Source: Monoraphidium neglectum (lineage: Eukaryota > Chlorophyta > Chlorophyceae > Sphaeropleales > Selenastraceae). From it: a stretch of 11,451 nucleotides of DNA. Below, one piece after another: positions 1 through 8,230 of this stretch (positions are counted from its first letter, which is position 1; every line of letters starts with the position of its first letter). A program made the position numbers and the translations under genes. Location of the stretch: NCBI RefSeq assembly GCF_000611645.1, contig NW_014012781.1:1-11451 (forward strand). Reading direction: 5' to 3'. Under the pieces are notes generated by a model that made no database searches, was not told the origin of the DNA, and was given only the letters and a program-made list of their open reading frames with translations.

Positions 1-1275
1 GGCCGTGCCCTGGATGCATATTTGTGTGCGGTAGCGGTCAGGGTGAAGCCACATCTCAAACACGTTGTGGCTCTGCGTGGGGAGGGCAGCGCAGGGATGG
101 GGTGTGGTCCTGTTGAGGACACTGCAAGATCCTGTACAACAGAGTTGAGCAGCAGCAGGGAATATGCAAAAACAGAACAATTTCAAGGAGGAGATTCTTG
201 CAGTCCTGCTCAATAAGCGGCCGCTCACCTTGGTGCAAGTGTCGCCTAAGGGGCACGACTCCCCCCGGCGCACCGAGGGGCACATCACCGCCTCGTAGCG
301 CGCAATGGCCAGGGGGCGGCGGCGCCCGTGCTCCCCCGGGTGGACAAACGGGCAGCTCTTCCTGCACGAAGACGTAGGAAGGGGGGCAGTGCAGATTGAG
401 GGTCGTGAGGGGCGCAACTCAGGTGCCTGGTAAGATCCAGATCAGTTGTGAAGAAGCCGAGGGTGACCCCGATGCTGCACCCATCAGGGATGCTAGCGCC
501 GGTGCCCCTGGCCAGGTGCACGTCTACGACCGCGACTGCTGGCACTGACTGATTGGACCGGCCCGCAGTCACTCACATCCTGGCATTAGGGGGCCCAACT
601 CAACAAGGTGGCAACCTGTGCGATCAGGCCAAGCTCAGCTGCAGTCCGGACGCAGGCCGCAACGCCCTTCTATCGGCTCGTGGCTGGGCGTCGCATCGAC
701 ACAGGCGGCGACGCTGGCTCACCAGTCGTGGGTGGTGCGCCGGTTGCAGGCCATCACCTTGTAGCAGCTGTTGGGGAGCAAGACAGCGCGACGGAGCGGC
801 CACTTCAGGGCAGTCGCGGCCCGCGCGCGCTTCATCGCGGGCAAGCATCACGATGCATCACATACAAGGCAGGCCGAACGCCGGGCGCCATGCAACTAGC
901 TGCGGCCGCGCGGCCACGCGTCCTGTCCTCTCACTTGATGCGGAACTCGTCGGTCTGGTAGAGCGCGGGGTCAGGGGCGCGCTCCTTGGAGCCCATGCCG
1001 CGGCCGCCGGCACCGCCGGCTGCGCTCGCGCTGAGCTTGTCGTGGGGCGTGCTGTAGGGTGTTGCCGCCCCGACGTCCCCCGCCAGCTGCGTGTCGTCCG
1101 CAGCGTCCGCAACAGCTGCTCTGCACCACGCCATCACCTTCTCTTCGGCAGAGGGCGGTCGCAGGGCGTTGCAGGGTGCAGCTTTGGGCGGCGCGCGACG
1201 CTTTGGCGCCGCTGCTGTTGGCTGTTCCGCGTCTGGGAGCTCCTGGAGGTCGTGAGCACCCGCCTGAGCGATCAT
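1..1275 (-). CDS. Arginine-rich tandem CCCH zinc-finger (RR-TZF) protein, 3' part beyond the window
   Basis: This spliced gene is rebuilt from four minus-strand exons: 1275-935, 767-723, 361-229 and 72-1 (open at the window edge). Introns are 167, 361 and 156 bases, all GT-AG, with phases 2, 2 and 0 that join exactly. The 197 visible residues hold the plant/algal RR-TZF signature. TDEFRI (about 108-113) is followed by a C121-X5-H127-X4-C132-X3-H136 arginine-rich region containing HDW and CPFVHPGE, then the first finger C156-X8-C165-X5-C171-X3-H175. Exactly 16 residues later comes C192, the first ligand of the second finger, within the typical stretch WLHPDRYRTQIC. In plants this family binds RNA, works in mRNA turnover and translation, and sits in cytoplasmic granules. 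The N-terminal 100 residues are Ala/Pro-rich and not recognised. The start at 1275 is the only ATG upstream in the open frame of exon 1, but it has a weak context and an additional 5' exon is possible. Family assignment is firm; exact start is not. Confidence 0.88.
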
Positions 1276-2171
1276 CAGACTGTTCAAGTCGGACTGAGGG
1301 GTCCGACCTAGTCTGGTCTGTGACGATCAGCGTGAACGGAAGCACTAGGGAGGCCGGTGGGCCCACGGGGACCGTCTGGCTAAGCTCCAGGGGTTACGGC
1401 TGGATGATAGGGAATACAACAGATACGATAGGGCTTCCAGCTTCGAACCAGGCCGTTTGAACGGTCGATGCGACGTCACTGGGCGCAAAATACGATAGGA
1501 ATTTGATGAGCTCACGGCGCGTGCCTCTTGGTTCACAGGGAGGCAAAATTATGTATTTCAACAATTGCGTCGTATAGTGCACTGTCATGGTGGCCAGCTG
1601 CAGTGCCCACAGGAGCGCAGATCCAGGGCTCGATTGCGGGGATCGCCATGTGGCGTGGCGGTGCCCCCCCGCATGTCGGTCAGCCCCATACAGGGCGCCG
1701 CAGGGGTAACCCCGACCCCGCATAACTGCGTGCAGCACAATCTGCATAAGCAACCCTTTCACAGCTGCGCACCCGATATGCTCCGTGCAAAAGCAACCCG
1801 GATTAGCTCAATCATCCATGATTACTCATCTTCACACACGCGGCTGCTCGGGGCTCGCACACCACAGCGGCCCTGCAGGCGTGCGCACTACCCCGCAGCA
1901 ACCGCCATCAGATTCCGCTGTGGCTGTCGCATGTTGATGTGGAAAAGGACGTCAAGAGCGCGCTGGGCGCTGCGCAGTCATGGGCTGCTGGCGTGGGAGC
2001 GCCCACAGCCGGTCCCAACGCCCAGCCGCGCCCTGACGTGCAGCAGCTCGCACCGTGCCCGCTGCTGTGGCGGGCGCAGCGCCCGGCCGCCAGCATGGCA
2101 CACCCCGTGCACGTCGCGACAGGCTGCAGGGTGTATGTCGCCGCTAATTGCCCAGGCCGCACGGCGCAGCG
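1276..2171. other. Gap between divergent RR-TZF and poly-Gln reading frames
   Basis: I see no convincing gene in this stretch. Open frames on both strands have no recognisable motif, and several begin only at non-ATG codons. It is richer in A+T around 1480-1570 than the flanking exons and carries the octamer-like element TACGATAGG twice (about 1424 and 1491). By position it should contain the promoter of the RR-TZF gene on the minus strand and that of the small poly-Gln frame on the plus strand. Confidence 0.5.
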
Positions 2172-2178
2172 TATAAAG
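2172..2178 (+). promoter_or_regulatory. TATA box candidate
   Basis: TATAAAG is the only canonical TATA box noticed in this part of the window. It lies 110 bases before the ATG at 2282. A transcript starting 25-35 bases downstream would have an untranslated leader of about 75-85 bases, a plausible length. Its activity is inferred from sequence only. Confidence 0.5.
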
Positions 2179-2281
2179 GCCAGAGCTTGGATCGCAACCA
2201 TCCTCCTACTCGTCGGCTTTGCGGTGCTTCTCCCTGCGGGGTGAGGCCGCAGCGGCGAGGCGGCGTGGTGAGGCCTCTACG

Positions 2282-2335
2282 ATGGCATCTCCCCCGCCAC
2301 TGCCACTGCCTCTGCCGTTGCCACTGTCACCACAA

Positions 2336-2372
<37 letters not shown>

Positions 2373-2476
2373 AGTACGGACCTTTCAATGAAGGCAGGCA
2401 TGTGCGCAACAGCCAACACAGCGCTGCTTCCTGCGCTGCCCTTGCCACCCTCTCCCTACATCCTGTGTACACCTGA
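2282..2476 (+). CDS. Small Pro/Leu and poly-Gln protein, hypothetical
   Basis: This frame would encode 64 residues. Residues 4-15 alternate Pro and Leu, residues 18-31 are 14 glutamines, and the rest is a polar tail with no known domain. In its favour, a TATA box lies 110 bases upstream and the ATG has a good eukaryotic context (A at -3, G at +4). Against it, the protein is short and low-complexity, and no TGTAA signal follows before the converging HMG-box gene 77 bases away. Potential donors (GTGAGC at about 2495, GTGAGT at about 2510) leave open a spliced form with a different C-terminus. No function can be assigned. It could also be the first exon of a longer gene, or a non-coding transcript. 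Confidence 0.4.
2333..2374 (+). repeat. CAG/CAA trinucleotide repeat (14 units)
   Basis: Fourteen consecutive CAG or CAA triplets; the longest uninterrupted CAG run is seven, broken by CAA at 2357 and 2369. On the plus strand they encode glutamine in the small reading frame. On the minus strand they would be a CTG/TTG tract about 180 bases past the HMG-box stop codon, and so could lie in its 3' untranslated region. Confidence 0.95.
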
Positions 2477-2553
2477 ACAGGCACAAAGATCGAGATGTGA
2501 GCACACGCCTGTGAGTCGCCCTGATTCCCTCCACCCCACCCCACACCACCCCC

Positions 2554-4929
2554 TCACTTTTTCTCCTTCTTGTCGTGCTTGTGCTTGCGCTCCTTCTTCT
2601 TGCCATCCCCCTCCTCAGCCTTCTTCTCACCAGCTGCCGGCGCTGCCGCCGCCGGAGGGGCCTCCAGTGCCAGCACGGGCGCGTCCGCCTTCTTGGGGCG
2701 CCCTGGCGGCCCCTTGGGGGCCGCCTCCGCCTTGGGCTGTGTTGGGTAGTCCTTGTACCTGTGGGGGTCGGGTTGGGGTAGGAACAAGGCAGGGAGGGAA
2801 GGACGGTGGCGTCGCAACAGGGCGGAGCAGCTGCGTCACACAGGCGAGCAGGGCGCAGGCGTGGGACCAGCAGAGGGGAGCGGACCGCATGCCGTCAAGC
2901 CCAGGGCAACACCTAGTCGGCCACCCGCGCAGCAGCCCCCCTGCTGCAGAGCCCCTGGCGGCACCGTGCCAACGCAGGCAGAACCCCATCAACCCTCTCC
3001 CCATCCCGCCCCCTCGGCTTTGTCGGCCCCCTCACTTGCTGATGAGTGCGGTGAAGTCTATGGCCTCTGCCCCTGTCTCACGCTCCAGCTTCTTGAGCTC
3101 CTCAGGCAGGCCGCCGGTGGCGGTGCCGGCGCTGAGGGCCGCGTTGTAGCGCTCCCTGGGGTGAGGTGGTGGTTGGGTGGGCGGGTGGTGAGCATGAAGG
3201 GGGGAGATAGCGTTGGTCGAGGGTAGCAGGGGTGTGGCCAGGTGGCGTGGAGGAGTGGTGAGGTCGGCAGGGTCAGGGAGGTCTGCGGCAGGGGGAGCAA
3301 GCGGCCGAATGAAACAGGAGCGCGGCCCAGAGGGGCCCTGTGTGGGCCCCTGGGCGGCAGGGCGCCCTTCCAGAAAGCCGGGTATCCGCGAGCACTGCCG
3401 CGCCAAGGATGCCCTGCCCAGGCTGCCCTCTGCGAGGACTACTGTTGTGCCCACGCAGCACGCCTCGGCCTGGCTTTGATCCCCAGATAATTGGGGCTGT
3501 TGTAGGCAGCCCTGCACCCACTTGAGGGCGTTGAGGCGCTCCTCCACTTTCCCCTTGACCGCCGGCGGCAGCTTGTTCCACGTCTGGCCCACCTGTTGGG
3601 GGAGGGGGGGGCACATGTGGGTGGGCTTTGATTGTTGCGGCCTGCAGCGAGTCAAGGTGCAAGACCCCACACCCGTGGGGCCAAGGGGGGGACCCCGCCT
3701 AGCAGGAAGGGTCCGCGGGCTGCGCCGCCCTCGTGTGCCTTGCGGGTGTCCCACAACGCCCGCCAAGCACCGCCCTGGCGCGCCACGCTGCGCCCCCCTG
3801 GTGGCCCACCAGTGTCATGTTGGCCAGGTCCCCGCGGTTGGAGGCCTTGAGGGCCGCCATGGTCAGGGTCGTGAACGCCTGGTGGGGGGCGAGGGGGAGG
3901 TGGGGGGCGCGAGCATGAATGGGGTGGTGCACGAACCAGTGGAGAGCGGCAGCAGGGTTGAGCCACGCAGCTGTGCAGTCTAAAACGCCACACTGTGGTA
4001 TTTGGGCAGTTCCAACACGGCACTGGCCCCGTGCGCCACAGTCAGCAGCGCCCAGCCGCCCCGCACCATGTATGCACTGCGCACGGCCTTGGGCCCGCCG
4101 CCGCCCCCGGCGGCCTTGGGTGCCTTGACCCCCGCGAGCATGCGCTTGACAGCCGGCAGCTTCTTGGCCTGGGCTATGGCGCGGTCCACCTGACACGGGC
4201 CGCAGGGGTGAACAGGGGCCATGGAGGGGTGGGATGGAGGGATCCCGGGTGAGGTGCCTCCAGCGCCACCTGTAGCATTCGACGCCTTGCAGGGGTGCAG
4301 CGGGTGGCTTCCTGTCCGCACCAGTTGGGACGATGGAACACCGCCAACCCCGATGGGCCCCTGCTGCCACCCAACCGCTCACTCGCATTGCTGCATCTGC
4401 TGGAATTGTAGGCAATTGCTGCGCACACTTGGCACACTCATCCACCGACTTCCCACTCACGCAACCCATACTCCCCCCTTGTGTGAAACCCTGCAGCGGG
4501 TGTGTACCTCACGTCTCCGTCCCACACCCCCTGTATCGCCCATCCCCCCCCCTCACCTGCTCCTCGTTGAGAACGGCCGTGAGTGTGCTGCGCACCAGCT
4601 CAAACATGCCCTGAAGGCAGAGGATGGCGCCGCACAAAGGGTGCAGCGGGCAGCAAGGGCGGCAGGTGAGACCCGCAGGCGTGCACCTCCAGCTGCGCAG
4701 CTGCAGCCGTCGCCGCGTGCCCCTCCCACGCTTCACCACCCCGGTGAACTATCAGCTGCACGAAAAGTGCCGGGTCGCGCAGGCAAGCGCGGCCGGCGGG
4801 TGCGCCTGGGCGGGTCCGCCCTGTCGACACGGCCGCCCCCAACCCCCGCCCCCGCACCTCCATAATCGCGCTGGCGTTGGCCACATTGCGCGCGCGCTTC
4901 TTGGTGACCTTGCCTTCAACCGGCGCCAT
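2554..4929 (-). CDS. HMG-box protein with Lys-rich tail, seven exons
   Basis: Seven minus-strand exons join in frame: 4929-4858, 4610-4557, 4189-4067, 3878-3810, 3592-3522, 3155-3036 and 2758-2554. All six introns (188-367 bases) are GT-AG. The product is 237 residues. The ATG sits in a strong context (GCCGCC before, G after). Residues 75-135 form one HMG box: a PKxxxSAYMxF start, then VGQTWNKLPP (W111) and VEERLNALKERY, matching helices 1 to 3 of the fold. HMG boxes bind and bend DNA in the minor groove in chromatin. The N-terminus (residues 7-64) is basic and helical-looking but unrecognised. After the box come a charged segment (EELKKLERE), an AT-hook-like GRPKK (about 190-194) and a Lys-rich tail that could serve as a nuclear signal. 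Nuclear location and DNA binding are inferred. The exon 3 donor was chosen because it restores the HMG helix 1 sequence and resembles the exon 1 donor. Confidence 0.87.
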
Positions 4930-5032
4930 GGCGGCTGCTGCTGCTTTCAAGATTCTTTAATACGTTTGGAGCTGCCGCCTTGGTCGCTGCCGTCTAAGCC
5001 GCTCGTTGAGACGCGCTCTTCTGGGCCACTGA

Positions 5033-5061
5033 GCCGCGATTGGCTTCCCTGCAATCGCGGC
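5033..5061. repeat. Perfect 10-base inverted repeat with 9-base spacer
   Basis: GCCGCGATTG at 5033-5042 is exactly the reverse complement of CAATCGCGGC at 5052-5061. The spacer, 5043-5051, is nine bases. The left arm plus the next base reads CCAATCGCGGC on the minus strand, placing a CCAAT motif about 110 bases before the HMG-box ATG. It could be a dimer binding site in DNA or a hairpin in a leader RNA. Confidence 0.7.
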
Positions 5062-5070
5062 AGGGCGGCG

Positions 5071-5075
5071 ATTGG
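5071..5075 (-). promoter_or_regulatory. Second CCAAT-type motif upstream of the HMG-box gene
   Basis: CCAAT on the minus strand, in the context GCCCAATCGCCGCC, about 142 bases before the HMG-box ATG. It matches the CCAATCGC of the neighbouring inverted repeat (5036-5043), so the same eight bases occur twice about 30 bases apart. CCAAT boxes at such distances are known binding sites of NF-Y in eukaryotic promoters; use here is inferred. Confidence 0.45.
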
Positions 5076-5297
5076 GCGAAAGCCCAGTCGAGAGGGAGAC
5101 AGGGGGACGTGAGCGGAACGCCGGTGCCTCAAGGCGGGCTTGTGCCATGTGCGGTGCTTGCAGGACCGCCTCCGCGCCAGCCTTTGCTGCTTGTCCTCGC
5201 CCGGCGGCCGCAGCGCGTTTGGGACGTCGGCGAGGACGCCGTTGTTGTCATGCGCGCAGTGCCCAGACCCAATGCAGGCTGGCGTATACAACCTGCC

Positions 5298-5320
5298 GAT
5301 ATTTCCTTCGGCCAAATATC
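5298..5320. repeat. Inverted repeat GATATTT / AAATATC, 9-base spacer
   Basis: GATATTT at 5298-5304 and AAATATC at 5314-5320 are perfect reverse complements separated by nine bases. AAATATC is the core of the plant evening element bound by MYB-type clock factors. It lies about 250 bases before the OPR start. Seven-base arms can arise by chance, so binding is speculative. Confidence 0.5.
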
Positions 5321-5566
5321 ACAGCCGCCACGGCCGGCTGGCAAGCTCACCGAGCCTCGCAACAAGATCAGCTTGGCACTCGCACTACCAGTTGCTCGAC
5401 CGTTTAGAATGCTCGGAATGCATGATCATAGACATTCATAATATGCACGAAGTGTCTTGATGTTCGACAAAGTTTCAAACTCGTCTTTCACAAGAAAAGA
5501 CCGCCGGCAGGCACTCGTTGGCAGGGTCCGTGGCCAAGGACAGCCCCCATATAATGCTACCATAGG

Positions 5567-8163
5567 ATGTTGTCGCATGCTGAATGGGGCACGACCAGCA
5601 ACCTGGCCAGCCGGCCTCCAGGGGCGCCCCACACGGCTGCTGCAGCGGCAGCGGCAGTGGTGCCGCGCTTGGTACCGCTGCGGCCGGTGCTGCGGACCCC
5701 GCGATGGGCGTGGGTGCTAGAACGGCCGCGCCTGCCGCGCATCCTTGCCGCGACACAGGATGTGACAGCACCAGCCGGCCAAGGGGCCAGCCCTGGTCCT
5801 GGCATGGCTCCGCAGCAGGGCCGCCCACGAGGTATGAAGCCGGCCGCGGGCGCTGTAGCCGATCAGAACGGCAGCCACGCCATCAGCACCGTCAGGAACA
5901 CCATCAGCAGCAGCAGCAACAGCAACGGCAGCAACAGCAGCAGCAGCAATGGCCAGGCAGCAGCGGACGCCGCGCGAGGACACGGCGAGAACGGGCACAC
6001 TGACGCGCCTGCCGGCCCCGCAGGCGCCGCTGATGGCGCCGCCGCCGCAGCGGCCGGATCGCGCCTTGCCGACCGCCAGGCACGCCTGCGCCGCCTCCAG
6101 CGCCGCGCCGCGGCCGCAGCAGCGGCGGCAGCTGCAGCGCGGCGCCCTTCGGCCCGGGAGCCCCCGGACCTCGGGCCCATCCTCCATGGCGCCCCCTCGC
6201 TCCTGGAGCTCCCCCGTTCGCGCGCTGGCGCCGCAGCGGAGGCCGCAGGTAGTGTCGAGGTGTTGGCTGCGGCGGCCCCGCCCGCCGCCGCGGACCTGCA
6301 GGCCTGCTGGCGCGGCGCGCCCCTGGGGCCGCTCCCGGGCGGCGCGGAGGTGGCGCGCGACCGCGCCCTCACGGCCCGGATCGGCGCGGCGGTGTCGTGG
6401 GGCCAGGTGGAGGACGCGCTGCGGGACCACGGGCGGGCGCCCAACAAGCTGCACGTCGCGGCAGCGCTCTCGCGGCTGGCCCAGCTGCGGCTGTCAGGGG
6501 CGCCGGGCAGGGCGGCGGCCGAAGCTGCGGCGGGCAAGGCCGGCCTCGGCGGCGCCGCACCCACGGGCACCGTCACCAGCAACAGCGGCGGCGGGTGGGA
6601 CGGCGCTGCCGCGGGCCGTCCGCCGCCCCTGGATGACCTGTGTGAGGGGCAGCAGGCCCTGGTGGAGGCCCTGGCCTCGCGGCTGGAGGGGGGCGGGTGG
6701 CGCGCCCTGGGGCCCATCGAGCTGGCTGCGGTGCTGACGGCCCTGGCGCGGCTGGACCAGCAGCTGGCGCCGCACCACGAGGAGGGCGCGCTCGCCGCGC
6801 TGGCGGCCGCCGCGGCGCAGCCCTCGCCGCGGCGGCGGCTGCGGCGCAGGGTGGTCACCTGCCTGTGGGCGCTCGCGCGGCTGTCTGTCACGCCGCCAGA
6901 GGGCCTGTTGCGGGCGGGCGTCCGCGTGAGCCTCGGCATCCGCGGCGGCGGCGCGGCAGGGCCCGCAGCGCCCAACGCCGGGCCGCCTGAGCCGCTCCCG
7001 CCCGAGGCGCTGGTCGCGCTGCTGTGGGCGCTCGGCCGCTGGCGCGCGCCGCTGGGCGCCGGGGAGGCGCAGGCACTGCAGGCGGCGGCGCGCGGCGCGG
7101 CGGCGACCCTTGGGCCTCGCGGCCTCGCGGTCACCGGCTGGGCGTTTGCACGGCTGCGGCTGCGGCCGTCTGTGGGCTGGGCGGAGGAGTGGGCGGCCGC
7201 CATGGCGGCGGGGGCGAGGTCAGCCAACGGCCATGACGTCGCTATGGCACTGTGGGCGGCGGCCAGCCTGCGGGATCCGGGGGAGTCTGCTGCACCGGGC
7301 TCAAGCGGCGGCGGCGGCGGCGGGACTCAGGGACGACCTCTCAGCACGCCAGCGATTGAGGCGGCGACAGCCAGCGCGGTGCGCGCAGAGGCGCCGCCTG
7401 AGGCCGCCGCCGCGTGGCGGCCGCCCCGCCAGCTGCTTGATGCACTGTCGCACCGCGCCGCCGCCGAAGCCGCAGCTGCCGCTGCGGCCGCTGCTGCCGC
7501 TGCTCCGCACGGCGGGGGTGCGGCTTCGACCGCGTCGGAGCTTGCAGTGTCGCTCTGGGCCCTCGGCCGCCTGCGCTTCCGCCCCCGGTCGAACGACCTG
7601 CACGCGCTCGCCTCCGGTGTCGCCGCCGCGGCGTCCGCCGGCCAGCTGGCCCCACAGGGCTACGCGATGGCCGCCTGCGCCCTCGCGCGGCTGGGCGCGA
7701 CCCCGAGCGCCGCCTGGCTGGACGGCCTGCTGGGCCACGCGTACGAGGTGCTGCCCCTGTTTGGGCCCCGCGAGGCGGCCGGCCTGATGATGGGCCTGGG
7801 GGCGCTGCGCCACATCCCGTCGGAGCGCTGGATGCGCGTGTGGTGGTGGGACACCGCCGGGAAGTTGCCCGAGTTTGGGCCCCAGGAGCTGGCCCTCTGC
7901 CTGCGCGCGGCAGTGGGACTGGGGCAGGCGCCGCCGGCCGGCTGGCTGCGCGCGTGGCTGGCACGCAGCCTCGCTCTGCTGCGGGCGCGGCGGATGGGGG
8001 GGCCCGCGCTGCGCATGGCGCTGCCAGCGTTTGGCGCGCTGGAGCGTGCGCCGGGCGCTGAGTGGATGGCCGAGTTTTGGCGCCAGACGGGCGGCGAGGC
8101 AGGCCTAGCAAGCGTCAGCAGCATCAGCAGCAGCAGCAGCATCAACGGGGGCCGTGACAAAAC

Positions 8164-8230
<67 letters not shown>

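Larger units (their letters stand above)
4930..5566. promoter_or_regulatory. Divergent promoter region between HMG-box and OPR genes
   Basis: The two genes start 637 bases apart and point away from each other. No open frame here has a recognisable product. The part next to the HMG-box gene is GC-rich and holds CCAAT-type motifs and a 10-base inverted repeat. The part nearer the OPR gene is more A+T-rich, with a second inverted repeat of GATATTT/AAATATC. It probably holds both promoters and 5' leaders, but where one ends and the other begins cannot be told from sequence. Confidence 0.6.

Noticed and set aside
1415..1470. A tRNA T-arm-like GGTTCGAAG on the minus strand near 1441-1449
   Set aside because: No matching acceptor stem, D-arm or anticodon stem could be drawn around it.
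1939..2244. Plus-strand frame ending in a hydrophobic, membrane-like segment
   Set aside because: It begins only at GTG, spans the TATA box, and the hydrophobic end is short and isolated; no other evidence for coding.
2148..3149. A 333-codon plus-strand open frame
   Set aside because: It crosses the TATA box, the poly-Gln frame and exons 6 and 7 of the HMG-box gene, has no motif, and its composition (Pro, His, Ser-rich) fits antisense translation of GC-rich DNA.
3992..4066. A longer exon 3 for the HMG-box gene, ending near 3992
   Set aside because: It also keeps the frame, but inserts 25 residues into helix 1 of the HMG box and needs the weaker donor GTGGCG. The donor at 4066 restores SAYMAF and is similar to the exon 1 donor.
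5863..7227. A 454-codon minus-strand open frame under the OPR gene
   Set aside because: It is the shadow of a very GC-rich coding region, composed mostly of Ala, Arg, Pro and Ser with no motif, while the plus strand shows regular OPR repeats.
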